DNA of 64,000 nucleotides from positions 310,001-374,000 of the forward strand of contig CAVXHJ010000001.1 in NCBI GenBank assembly GCA_963761435.1, given 5' to 3'. The stretch comes from Roseiarcus sp963761435. Lineage in GTDB: Bacteria; Pseudomonadota; Alphaproteobacteria; Rhizobiales; Beijerinckiaceae. The position numbers and the translations under genes are program-made. Below are positions 45,337-54,280 of the stretch, one piece after another. Every line of letters starts with the position of its first letter. Within the stretch, counting starts at the first letter, position 1. The notes under the pieces were generated by a model, which saw nothing but the letters and a program-made list of their open reading frames with translations, had not been told where the DNA came from and made no database searches.

Positions 45337-46866
45337 GTGTCGCGAACCCATTCCGCCAATCTTTTCGATCTCATCGCCGCGCGCGCGCCGGAGCCGGGCA
45401 AGCTCGCGCTCGAAACCGGCGACGCTACGGCGCTGACTTACGGCGAGCTTTTCGCGCGCTCCGCGCAGGCGGCTCATGCGCTGGTCGCGCTCGGGGTGCG
45501 GCCCGGGGACCGGGTCGCGGCGCAGATTGAGAAATCGACCGACGTGATCGTGGTGGCGCTGGCGTGCCTTCGCGCCGGCGCGGCGCTCTTGCCGCTGAAC
45601 ACCGCCTACACGCTGGCCGAGCTTGAATATTTCCTCGGCGACGCGGAGCCCGCGCTCACGCTCTGTCGGCCCGAGCAGCTCGAGCCGGTCCGGGCGCTCG
45701 CGCTCAAGCTCGGGCTGCCACGGGTCGAGAGCCTCGGCGTCAAGCGCGATGGAACCTTCGCTGAAGCCATCGCAGCCGCGCCGCTCGGCTTCGAGACGGT
45801 TCCGCGCACGAGCAGCGATCTTGCCGCGATCCTCTACACCTCGGGCACGACCGGCCGCTCGAAGGGGGCGATGCTGACGCATGAGAACCTGGCCTCGAAC
45901 GCGCTTACCCTCGTCGATTGCTGGCGCTTCACTTCCGCGGACCGGCTCATTCATGCGCTGCCCGTTTTTCATACTCACGGGCTGTTCGTTGCGGTCAATG
46001 TCGCGCTCATCGCGGGAGCGACGATGGTCTTCATGAACCGGTTCGACTCCGACGCGGTGATCGCGGCGATGCCTCGTGCGACGACGATGATGGGCGTGCC
46101 GACCTTCTACACCCGCCTGCTCGACCATCCGCGCCTTAGCCGCGAGATCTGCGCCAACATGCGTCTCTTCGTCTCGGGCTCGGCGCCGCTGCTCGCCGAG
46201 ACCCATCGCGCCTGGCGGGAGCGGACCGGCTTCGCCATCCTCGAGCGCTACGGGATGACTGAAACCAACATGATCGCGTCGAACCCTTATGACGGCGAAC
46301 GCCGGCCGGGGACGGTGGGCTTCGCGCTGCCGGGAGTCAGCGTGCGGATCGCCAGTCCGGAGGGCGGAGCGCCGGTGGGCGCGGGGGAAGTTGGCGTCAT
46401 CGAGGTCAAGGGGCCGAACGTGTTCGCCGGTTATTGGCGGATGCCCGAGAAGACCGCGCAGGAGTTTCGCCCCAATGGTTATTTCATCACCGGCGATCTG
46501 GCCCGCGTCGATGGGGACGGTTATATCCACATCGTCGGGCGCGCGAAGGACCTGGTGATCTCCGGCGGCTTCAATGTCTATCCCAAGGAAGTCGAGAGCG
46601 AGATCGATGCGATCGAGGGCGTGATCGAGAGCGCGGTGTTCGGCGTGGCCCATGCGGATTTTGGCGAGGGCGTGACCGCGGCTGTCGTCGCGCGCCCGGG
46701 AGCCGGGCTGAACGAGACGGCGATCCTGGCGGCGCTCGGCGGGCGGCTCGCCAAGTTCAAGACGCCGAAGCGCGTCTTCATCGTCGAATCGCTGCCGCGG
46801 AACGCGATGGGCAAAGTGCAGAAGGCCGCGCTGCGCGAGGCCTATAAGGACATCTACCGCGTTTAA
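45337..46866 (+). CDS. matB: Malonyl-CoA synthetase (MatB-like acyl-CoA ligase)
   Basis: A 509-residue ANL-superfamily ligase that makes malonyl-CoA from malonate, ATP and CoA. Motifs: P-loop LYTSGTTGRSKGAMLTH, YGMTETNM, GDLARVDGDGYIHIVGR, SGGFNVYPKEVE and the catalytic Lys in PRNAMGKVQK. Overall pattern and length are like MatB of Rhizobium rather than long-chain ligases; the acyl specificity remains inferred. GTG 45337 is preceded by GGAGG. No matA/matC neighbours are seen. Confidence 0.85.
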   Translation: MSRTHSANLFDLIAARAPEPGKLALETGDATALTYGELFARSAQAAHALVALGVRPGDRVAAQIEKSTDVIVVALACLRAGAALLPLNTAYTLAELEYFLGDAEPALTLCRPEQLEPVRALALKLGLPRVESLGVKRDGTFAEAIAAAPLGFETVPRTSSDLAAILYTSGTTGRSKGAMLTHENLASNALTLVDCWRFTSADRLIHALPVFHTHGLFVAVNVALIAGATMVFMNRFDSDAVIAAMPRATTMMGVPTFYTRLLDHPRLSREICANMRLFVSGSAPLLAETHRAWRERTGFAILERYGMTETNMIASNPYDGERRPGTVGFALPGVSVRIASPEGGAPVGAGEVGVIEVKGPNVFAGYWRMPEKTAQEFRPNGYFITGDLARVDGDGYIHIVGRAKDLVISGGFNVYPKEVESEIDAIEGVIESAVFGVAHADFGEGVTAAVVARPGAGLNETAILAALGGRLAKFKTPKRVFIVESLPRNAMGKVQKAALREAYKDIYRV

Positions 46867-46920
46867 GCAAACCGCGTCCTGAGCCGGCGGCGCTCCTCAG
46901 GACGAAGAGGCGGACCGCGC

Positions 46921-49344
46921 CTAGCCAAGCCGGCCGGAAGCGTGGGCGAGCATGGTGTAGACCTTGCCGGTGTTGGAGAGGAGATAGGCGCGCCACTGCG
47001 ACCCGTCGCGGTCGTTCTGGCTGACCTTTGCCAACAGGCGCTCGAATTCCTGCATGTAGCGGGTTGTCGCGTCGCGGAAGAGCGGGTCGCCGCGATAGCG
47101 GCGCCGGATTTCGTCGAACGCCTGCTGGCCGGCCTCGGTATAGAGGCGGCGGGAGACGGCGGCGGTGTCGCCTCGCCGCCATCGATCCCACATCTCGACC
47201 GCCGCCGCATTGTCGATCAGCCCGGCAATTTCCAGCGTGAGTCCCTCGAGGGTCTCCGACCCTTTGGGCTGAGCCGCCTCCGGCTCATCACGGGAGGCGG
47301 CCGCGAGAAGGTTCGAGAGCCATCCGGCCTGCCCGCGATCGGAGGGTGAGCCCGGCGCGAAGGGCGCCGGCGTCGCGCCCGGCTGAGGGAGCGAGGGGGC
47401 GGGCGATGTCGGCCAGAGCTGCGGCGGGCCGCGCTCGCGCGACGGGCTCGGCTCCGCAACGGAAGCCTGCCCCGGCGCCGGACCCGGACCCTCGATCGCG
47501 GGCGGCGCAGCAATCGCGTCGGAGACGCGAGGCAGCTTCTCAAAGCGCGCTCCCGCGACGGCCGTCGCCGGGGCGGCGAGCGCCGCCGGTTCGGCGACGT
47601 CATAAGCGCCGCCAGATTCCGAGACCAGCGCGGCGAGCTCCTTGAGCGCCCGGATCTGGTCGGAGACCACCCGCCGCATCGCTTCGGCGGTTTCGCTTGT
47701 CTCCTGCGGCAGATCGAGCACGCCACGGCGGAGCTCCTGCCGGGTCTGGTCGAGCTCGCGCTGAACCTGGCTCGCCATCTCCTTCACTTCGGCGACCGAT
47801 TGACGGAACCGGTCGGCGGCCTGGTCGAGCGCGCCGGAAAGTTGCGCATTGGTCTGCTCGACCGTCGCTTGCAGCGTCTGCGCGGTTCGCTCGCGCTCCT
47901 TGGCCGCCGAGTCGCGAATGGTTTCGAACTGGCCAGCGACGGCGATCGACGCGCCCCTGGTGGCCGAGGCCAGGGTGGCGCTGATCTCCTGCGCGCGCGC
48001 CTGCGCTCTCGTGAAACTATCCTCGACATTGGCCGCGAACCGCGCGAGCGTCGCCTCAAAGGCCTCGCTGCGGCCGGAAAGATCGCCGATGAGCGCCTGC
48101 AAGCTGCCTTGACGATGTTCGAGGGCGCGGTCCAGCGAATGCTGCTGTTGGCTGAGATCCCGCCCCACCGCAGCCAGCGTCTCGGCATGCTGCGCGAGCT
48201 GTCCGGCGAGCGCGCTCGCGTCGGATTGGGTCGAGGCCGAGAGCCGTCCCAGCGTCGCGACCTGCGAGGCGATCGCCCCGAGCGCGTGCTGGAATTCGTC
48301 GACCCGCGCGTCGAGCCCGCTCTGAACCGAGGCGAGCCGGTCGCCGGCCGACCCGATCGCCCGATCGATGACGACGCTGGTCTGACCGAGATTTTCGATC
48401 ACCGAGGTCAGCTCGTTGCGCAAGCGGCCGCCAGTCTCGGTGAGAGCCCCGACCGAATTTTCCGCGCTGCGCGCGACGGCCTCGGCCAGGGAGGCGCTGG
48501 ACGTCTCCACCTGCTCGGTCAGGCGTCTCAACAATGCGTCGATCGTCTCGGCCGAGCGGTGGGCTGCGTCCGCGGCGACAGTGCGGAGCGCTTCGCTCGA
48601 ATCGGCCACTTCGGAACGCAACTGTCCGGTCAGTGCGCTCAATGCGCGCACCGGGTCCGCCGCGCTTCCGTTGACGGCGGCGATGAGCTCGTCCGTGCGC
48701 CGGGTCAGCAAAGCCGAGAGGCTCGCCATCTGCTGATCGAGCGTCTGCATCGCGCGCTCGCCGACGCCGGCGATCCTCGCCGTCACGTCCTCGCCGCGCT
48801 CGCCGAGCGCGGCCACGAGGTCCGCGCCCCTGCCTTCAATCACCTCGCGCAGATCGTCGACCCTGGCCCTGATCGCTCCGGCGACGCTCGCCCCTCGCGC
48901 CGCCCAGGTCGAATCGGCGTCCGACGCCGTTCTCGCCATGACCTCGCTCATCGCCTGAATGCGTCCCGACAGACGCTCGTCGATGCTCTCGGCGTTGCGG
49001 TTGGCCGCCTCGACCAGGTCGGCCAGGCGCGAATCGATGATCCGCGCGCTTTGATCCGCGGCCTCGGAGAGCGCGGCCAGGCGCGCGTCGAAAATCTCAG
49101 CGCTTTGCCTCGTGGCGTCGCCGACGACGACACGGTGCGAGTCGAATGTGGCGCCGAGCGAAGCCTTGTGCGCGTCGAGCATGCCGGTGACGCGTTCGGC
49201 GTGCTCGCCGACCTTGTCTTCGAGCTCCGCCCGGCTCGAATCGAAGCGCCGGCCCAGTTCCTGCATGGGCGCGACGACCTGCTCCCTGAATTGCTCGACG
49301 CTGACGCCAAGCGAGCGGGAAACATCCTCGACCCGGCCGGTCAA
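46921..49344 (-). CDS. Giant coiled-coil protein, C-terminal part after a frameshift
   Basis: Continuation of the reading that starts at 53029. It holds long amphipathic helices rich in Ala, Glu, Arg and Ser (apolipoprotein-like), a Pro/Ala-rich linker (about 47340–47540) and a compact C-terminal domain (FDEIRRRYRGDPLFRDATTRYMQEFERLLAKVSQNDRD...YTMLAHASGRLG) that looks conserved. The start at 49344 is only where the frame happens to offer one; STVARDINATL just upstream in this frame continues the first part of the protein. Without the shift near 49378 the gene would code for about 2035 residues. Confidence 0.75.
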   Translation of the reverse strand: MTGRVEDVSRSLGVSVEQFREQVVAPMQELGRRFDSSRAELEDKVGEHAERVTGMLDAHKASLGATFDSHRVVVGDATRQSAEIFDARLAALSEAADQSARIIDSRLADLVEAANRNAESIDERLSGRIQAMSEVMARTASDADSTWAARGASVAGAIRARVDDLREVIEGRGADLVAALGERGEDVTARIAGVGERAMQTLDQQMASLSALLTRRTDELIAAVNGSAADPVRALSALTGQLRSEVADSSEALRTVAADAAHRSAETIDALLRRLTEQVETSSASLAEAVARSAENSVGALTETGGRLRNELTSVIENLGQTSVVIDRAIGSAGDRLASVQSGLDARVDEFQHALGAIASQVATLGRLSASTQSDASALAGQLAQHAETLAAVGRDLSQQQHSLDRALEHRQGSLQALIGDLSGRSEAFEATLARFAANVEDSFTRAQARAQEISATLASATRGASIAVAGQFETIRDSAAKERERTAQTLQATVEQTNAQLSGALDQAADRFRQSVAEVKEMASQVQRELDQTRQELRRGVLDLPQETSETAEAMRRVVSDQIRALKELAALVSESGGAYDVAEPAALAAPATAVAGARFEKLPRVSDAIAAPPAIEGPGPAPGQASVAEPSPSRERGPPQLWPTSPAPSLPQPGATPAPFAPGSPSDRGQAGWLSNLLAAASRDEPEAAQPKGSETLEGLTLEIAGLIDNAAAVEMWDRWRRGDTAAVSRRLYTEAGQQAFDEIRRRYRGDPLFRDATTRYMQEFERLLAKVSQNDRDGSQWRAYLLSNTGKVYTMLAHASGRLG

Positions 49345-52300
49345 GGTCGCATTGATGTCCCGGGCGACTGTTGACAGAGTTCTGCGTCAGGTCTTCAGCC
49401 CGTCTTCGGAGGGTTTCGCCGATTTCGGCCGATTTGGCGTCCATGCCTTGGGTAAGCTCGCGACCGCCGTCGCCGAGCGTCTTGGCGGTTTCGAGGGTGT
49501 TGCGGGCGAGCATTTCGGTGAGCGCGCGGCCGCGCTGGGCGAGCGCGTCTTCGATCCGCATGAGCAAGCTTTCGAGCGTCGTCGAGACGTCGCGAAGTTT
49601 CGCTCCGGCGCGCTCATCCACGGCTTGCAGCCGGGAATCGAACAGCGCGGCCGCCTCGTCGTTGCGCCGGGCGAGTTTCTCGTCGATCGCGCCGCCCCGG
49701 TTGACGAGGGTGTCCTCGATTGCGGCGAGCTTCGCCCCGAGATCGGCGGCGAGAGCGGCCGACCGGTCGTCGATTTGGTCGACGAGATCGCGGCCGCGCC
49801 CGTCGATTGCGCCCTCGAATCGCGCGAGGCTGTCGCCGAGCGATGTCTCCATGCGGCGCGAGTGGGAAGTGAGCGCGAATTCGACCGCATTCTGATGGGC
49901 GGCCGTAGCGGTCTCGAACTGCTCCGCGCGCATCGTCGAATTCGACGCCAGCTGATCCGTGTAGTCGACGAACCGTTTGTCGAAATCGTCGCGGCGGGCG
50001 TTCATCATCACATCAAGCGCGTCGAGGTGTCCGGAGATGCGGGCGTTGAGTTCGTCGGAATGGGAGCCCAGGCGGTCGATGACGCTATGCCCGCTTTCGC
50101 CGACGAGGCCATCGAGGGCCGCGAGATAATCGCGCATGCGGTCGGTCTGTTGCGACACCGCGTCCACGAGACGCGCGCCGCGGTGATTGACGATGCCGTC
50201 GAAGGCCGCGATCTGCTCGCTCAGGATGTCGTGCACGCTGCCTGCGCCGTTGGCCGCCGCGGCGGCGGCGTCGCTGGCGAGCGCGGCGAAACGTTCATTG
50301 ATTTGCGCGGTCTCCTCGCCCATCCTGGCGAGCGATTGCGTCGTCGACGCATCGATCTGCGCCTGGGCGACGGCGCCCTCCGCCGAGATTGCGCTGACAA
50401 GGCGGCGCGTCGATTCATCGAATAAGGTCTCGAGCGCGTCGTTCTGGGCTACGATCGCGCCCCGCAACTGGGTTTCGCGGGCCTCGAATTGCTCGCCCCA
50501 GCGAGCGCCCGCCGCGTCGAGGATCGCGGCCGCGTCTTCCGCGCGATCATGGATGAGCGAGGTCATTCGCTCGCTCGATCCGGTCAGCCGTTCTTCCAGG
50601 GCCTGACCTCGGACGACGACGGTTTCGTGCAGACGGTCGGCGGCGTCGTTCAGGCGTACGACGAGGTTGTCGCCGTGGACAACGATGGTGTCGGAGAGCC
50701 GCGCGCCGCCGGATTCGAGCCGCTCGATCAGCGCATTTGACCGGGCGCTGAAATCGCTGGCGACCGCATCGCTCGACAGGCCAAGCCGGCCGACCACCGC
50801 GTCGCCCTGGGCGCGGATCGCTTCGACCGCCTGCGAGCCGCTCCCGCTGACCCGTGTCACGACATCGTCCGCGTAGGCGTCGACAGCGCTCCGCGTCGTC
50901 GCGGAGGCATGGGCGAGCTGGTCGGCGATCATGTCGCCCTGGGCCTGGATCGCCTCGGCGGCCTGCAGGCCGCTCGCGCTTAAGCGGGCGACGACATCGT
51001 CGGCGTGGGCGCCGACCGCGCTTCGCATCGCCCCTGCGGTTTCGAGAAGCCGGTCGGCCACGCCATCGCCATGAAGGCGGATCGCATCGACAGTCTGCAT
51101 CCCGCTCGCATTGACGCGCCCGACAATTTCGTCGGCGTATTCGGTGACGGCGCTGCCTGTCGCCGCCGAGGCCTGTTCGAGCTGGCTGGCGACAGAATCG
51201 CCTTGAGCGCGTATGGCCTCGATGGTTTGCGCGCCGCTCGCGCTGACGCGCCCGACAATCTCGTCCGCATAGGCGCCGACGGCGCCGCTCATCACGGCTG
51301 ATGCGCCAGTGAGCTGGATCGCGACGGCTTCCCCATGCGTGTTGACGATCTCGGCGGCCTCCGACAGCCGCGATGCGATGATGTCGCCATGGGTTTGCAG
51401 CGTCCGCGCGGCGTCGGCGCTGCTGGACGAAATGCGGCTCACGACCGTGTCCGCGTGGTCGCCGATGGCGTTGCTCGCGGTGGCGGCGGCCTCCGAGAGG
51501 GCCCCGGCGACTGAATCGCCGTGGGCGCGAATGGCGTCAAGGACCTCAGCGCTGCTTGCATTGATACGACCGACGACGTCGTCGGTGTGCGCGCCGAACG
51601 CGCCCGACAGCGCGAGCGACGCTCCGGCAAGCTGATCGGTGACCGCGTCGCCGTGTCCCTTGATCGCTTCGACGGCCCGGGCGCTGCTGCCGCTGATGCG
51701 GCCAACGACCTCGTCGGCATGGGCGCCGACGGCGCTTCGCGCGAATTCGGCCGCATCCGCAAGCCGCGTCGCCACCCGATCGCCGTGGGCGTCGATGGCC
51801 TCCACGACCGATTCCTGCGAAGTCTGAATTCGTTCGATGAGATTGTCGCCCCGCTCGCCGAGGCGCGACAGCAGGTTGTCGCCGACCGTCCTGAAGCGGT
51901 TGTCGACCTCCCCGACCCGCGCGAGGATGTCGCCCGCGGCTTTCTGGCTGGTCTCTCCGAGGCGCTCGGCGAGGCTATCGCCGATCCCGCTGATCGATAC
52001 GCTCATGCGCGCGCCTTCCGCGGCAATGCGTTCGAGGGTCGCGGACCCGGCGCGATCCAGGCCCAGCGCGATCTCTTCCGACGTCGCCGCGAGCGATGCA
52101 GCCAGCCGCTGGCCGGTTTCAGTCAGGCGTTCGCCAAGATTGGCGCCGGCGGTATTGATATCCGCGCTGACGCCGTCGTGGGCGGTCGCAATCGCATCGC
52201 GGATTCGCGTTCCGCTGGTGATGATGGATTCGCGCTGATCGGCCATTTCGGCGATCAGGAGACGAATCCTTCGCTCGTTGTCGGAATAAGACCGCTCGAG

Positions 52301-53029
52301 CGTCGAAACCTCGGACCGCACTCGGGTCTCGAGTTCCGCGGCGCGCGCCAGCGCGCGTTCGACGCCGTCTCCCATCGAAGTGAGTTCACGCCGGATGGCC
52401 TGGGACAGATTCACCATGTGGTCGCCCGCCATCGTCTCGGGTTCGGCCAAGCGTACGGCAACCTGCGAGATCGCGCGGGCGGATTGCCTGAGCTCGCGGA
52501 GGCGTCGCGAAAGGGCGGCGAAGCCGAACATGCAGAAGATCGGCGCCAGCGCCGCCAGAAGGAAGAGCGGCGTCTCCGGTCGGAGCAGCGCCTCGTCGAA
52601 GCGCCTTGGGACCGAGGGCCACAGCGCGACATAGGCGTAAAGCGCGCAGATCGCCGCCCACAGGAGCGAACCGATCAAGGCGAGGACGAACGGGGTCCGG
52701 CTCGCCGGCTGCGGATTCATCGCCTGCAGGATGGCCCCCACCGTCTCACGGTCGTCGTTTGCCGGCGCGGTGGTGGGAATCGCCGGTTTGGCGTCGCTCT
52801 CGGAAGCGTTCGCGGTCGAGGGGCCGGGGCGGAGCAGGGTCGAAGCTTCCGCCGGAAGCGGGCTCGGCTTGAGAACCGGCGTCGCTGTGGTGGCCTTCGC
52901 GGGGACGAGTTGAGGCGAGGAAGCGTTCTCGACCGTGAAGGCCTCGTCGTCTTCGGTGAGATTCAGTGCGCTTTCGATCGCGGACATCGCCGCGGAGACA
53001 GGATCCGTGGCCGGATTTTGTTTTGCCAT
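49097..53029 (-). CDS. Giant membrane-anchored coiled-coil protein, N-terminal part
   Basis: Disordered N-terminus (1–110), two transmembrane helices (about 113–137 and 153–174), then over 1000 residues of helical, hendecad-type sequence resembling apolipoprotein A/E repeats. Residues ~401–754 form 44-residue repeats. Real similarity to the continuing protein ends at AEDLTQ (about 49382); the remaining ~95 codons to 49097 are out-of-frame text. ATG 53029 (MAKQNP) is favoured over 53080. Similar very large proteins occur in Rhizobiales without known function; an envelope or cell-shape scaffold is a guess. It is divergent from an HPt-domain gene. Confidence 0.8.
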   Translation of the reverse strand: MAKQNPATDPVSAAMSAIESALNLTEDDEAFTVENASSPQLVPAKATTATPVLKPSPLPAEASTLLRPGPSTANASESDAKPAIPTTAPANDDRETVGAILQAMNPQPASRTPFVLALIGSLLWAAICALYAYVALWPSVPRRFDEALLRPETPLFLLAALAPIFCMFGFAALSRRLRELRQSARAISQVAVRLAEPETMAGDHMVNLSQAIRRELTSMGDGVERALARAAELETRVRSEVSTLERSYSDNERRIRLLIAEMADQRESIITSGTRIRDAIATAHDGVSADINTAGANLGERLTETGQRLAASLAATSEEIALGLDRAGSATLERIAAEGARMSVSISGIGDSLAERLGETSQKAAGDILARVGEVDNRFRTVGDNLLSRLGERGDNLIERIQTSQESVVEAIDAHGDRVATRLADAAEFARSAVGAHADEVVGRISGSSARAVEAIKGHGDAVTDQLAGASLALSGAFGAHTDDVVGRINASSAEVLDAIRAHGDSVAGALSEAAATASNAIGDHADTVVSRISSSSADAARTLQTHGDIIASRLSEAAEIVNTHGEAVAIQLTGASAVMSGAVGAYADEIVGRVSASGAQTIEAIRAQGDSVASQLEQASAATGSAVTEYADEIVGRVNASGMQTVDAIRLHGDGVADRLLETAGAMRSAVGAHADDVVARLSASGLQAAEAIQAQGDMIADQLAHASATTRSAVDAYADDVVTRVSGSGSQAVEAIRAQGDAVVGRLGLSSDAVASDFSARSNALIERLESGGARLSDTIVVHGDNLVVRLNDAADRLHETVVVRGQALEERLTGSSERMTSLIHDRAEDAAAILDAAGARWGEQFEARETQLRGAIVAQNDALETLFDESTRRLVSAISAEGAVAQAQIDASTTQSLARMGEETAQINERFAALASDAAAAAANGAGSVHDILSEQIAAFDGIVNHRGARLVDAVSQQTDRMRDYLAALDGLVGESGHSVIDRLGSHSDELNARISGHLDALDVMMNARRDDFDKRFVDYTDQLASNSTMRAEQFETATAAHQNAVEFALTSHSRRMETSLGDSLARFEGAIDGRGRDLVDQIDDRSAALAADLGAKLAAIEDTLVNRGGAIDEKLARRNDEAAALFDSRLQAVDERAGAKLRDVSTTLESLLMRIEDALAQRGRALTEMLARNTLETAKTLGDGGRELTQGMDAKSAEIGETLRRRAEDLTQNSVNSRPGHQCDLDRPGRGCFPLAWRQRRAIQGAGRRAHAGTGPALRFEPGGARRQGRRARRTRHRHARRAQGFARRHIRLAPCRRRRRHEAKR
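50768..51829 (-). repeat. Tandem coding repeats of 44 residues (132 bp)
   Basis: About eight degenerate units, each with the pattern (R)SAVGAHADDVVxRxSxSxxxxxEAIxxxGDxVxxxLxxAS. 44 residues equal four hendecads, so the units keep helical phase. One unit (around residues 546–582) is shortened. At DNA level the units are diverged, so the array is old. Confidence 0.85.
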
Positions 53030-53301
53030 CGTGTGCGCCTCACTCCATCGGCGCCGGTCGCTGGAGGGACCGGGCCGCACGCCAACGTTCCCCGGCCTGC
53101 CTTGGCCGCACCAAACGCTGTGAATTAACCACGTTGCAGTTTACCGCCGAGCCCCAAAGATTAAAACCGAGCCCGGCGTCCATCTTGCAAACGTCGTTAA
53201 CGCTTCGGTTACCATGTTTTTCCATAGTCTTCAGCCGATTATCCGCCGCGGGCGTTCGCCGCCGCGTCATTTCCGCCGGGGTCGCGGACGAGCGAGGGGC
53301 C

Positions 53302-53736
53302 ATGTTTGGGAGTAGGGGAGCCTCGAGGTTGGCTGAGACCGGTTCAAATCAGCACGAACCGGCGCCGCGAGGTTTCGATCCACCCCTCGATCTTGTCCAT
53401 CTCGCGCGTCAATGTTTGGGCGATCACGACCTCGAGGCTGAATTGCTGGGATTGTTCCGGCTGCAGGCGCCGGCGTTGACCGCGCAACTCGCCGATCCTT
53501 CGCTCTTGTCATTGGAATCAAAGGCGAAAATTGCGCACAAGCTGCGCGGCTCCGCGCTTGCGGTGGGCGCCGGACGGGTCGCCAGCGCGGCTTGGCGCTT
53601 CGAGGAGCTCGCCGCGGCCGCTCCCCGCCAGTGGCCGCCTGACGCCGACGAGCGCTCTGACGAGGCCCAGGCGATCGCGGCCCTCCTGTCCGCCGTAGCG
53701 GAGGTTGTGGCCGAAATCGAGCGGATTCGCAGCTAG
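53302..53736 (+). CDS. HPt (histidine phosphotransfer) domain protein
   Basis: A 144-residue protein with a C-terminal HPt four-helix bundle. The phosphorylatable His is in AHKLRGSALAVGAGRVA, preceded by LLGLFRLQAPAL, as in phosphorelay HPt proteins. No kinase or receiver domain is attached or close by. ATG 53302 follows GAGGGG. The 272-bp gap upstream separates it from the divergent giant coiled-coil gene and should hold both promoters. Confidence 0.85.
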   Translation: MFGSRGASRLAETGSNQHEPAPRGFDPPLDLVHLARQCLGDHDLEAELLGLFRLQAPALTAQLADPSLLSLESKAKIAHKLRGSALAVGAGRVASAAWRFEELAAAAPRQWPPDADERSDEAQAIAALLSAVAEVVAEIERIRS

Positions 53737-53891
53737 ATCGCCCGAGAGCCGTCCCCCGAAACGACAGTTGGGGATAAGTCTCGTCGTCCCGCCGGGCGGC
53801 GTCCTGCCGGGGCGACGAAACACGGCTCCAAACGCCCTTTCGGCGCCGCCGCGCTTGCTTTATGAAGGCGCCCGGCAAGGCCTGAGGCCAT

Positions 53892-53911
53892 TCCCGCGTT
53901 ACAGCGCGGGA
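53892..53911. other. Hairpin ahead of the ferredoxin gene
   Basis: TCCCGCG and CGCGGGA form a perfect 7-bp stem with a 6-nt loop, 32 bp before the ferredoxin start, followed by CGTCTTTCT. It may end transcripts from the HPt gene or lie in the ferredoxin leader. Confidence 0.35.
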
Positions 53912-53942
53912 CGTCTTTCTCCCTGAGGAAATACTCGTTTCC

Positions 53943-54263
53943 ATGACCAAGGTGACATTCATTGACGCGTCGGGGCAGTCGCGTTCCGTTGAGGCGCAGG
54001 TCGGCTCGACCGTGATGGAGACCGCCTTGCGCAATTCCATTCCTGGCATTGAAGCGGAGTGCGGCGGGGCCTGCGCCTGCGCGACCTGCCACGTCTATGT
54101 CGCCGAGGAGTGGACCGCGGCGGTGGGCAAGGCGTCGCAGATGGAGGAGGACATGCTCGATTTCGCCTTCGAGGTGCGTCCCAACTCGAGGCTCTCCTGC
54201 CAGATCAAGGTCAGCGAAGCGCTGGACGGCCTCGTCGTGAGCACCCCAGCCAAACAAGGATAG
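53943..54263 (+). CDS. [2Fe-2S] ferredoxin, adrenodoxin type
   Basis: A 106-residue vertebrate-type ferredoxin. Ligands are visible in ECGGACACATCHVYV (three Cys) and SRLSCQIKV (fourth). It transfers electrons to P450s, Fe-S assembly or other oxygenases; the isc-type FdxB is close in sequence, but no isc genes are near. The gene for its probable reductase follows 17 bp downstream. A ribosome binding site (CTGAGGAAA) precedes the ATG. Confidence 0.93.
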   Translation: MTKVTFIDASGQSRSVEAQVGSTVMETALRNSIPGIEAECGGACACATCHVYVAEEWTAAVGKASQMEEDMLDFAFEVRPNSRLSCQIKVSEALDGLVVSTPAKQG

Positions 54264-54280
54264 GAATTGAAGGAACCCGC

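Noticed and set aside
50768..51829. Regular direct repeats considered as a CRISPR array
   Set aside because: The 132-bp units are coding, diverged, in frame, and have no constant short repeat with unique spacers. No cas genes are present.
51521..53128. 535-codon and other long + strand frames opposite the giant coiled-coil gene
   Set aside because: Antisense shadows; the minus-strand reading has transmembrane helices and regular 44-residue repeats.
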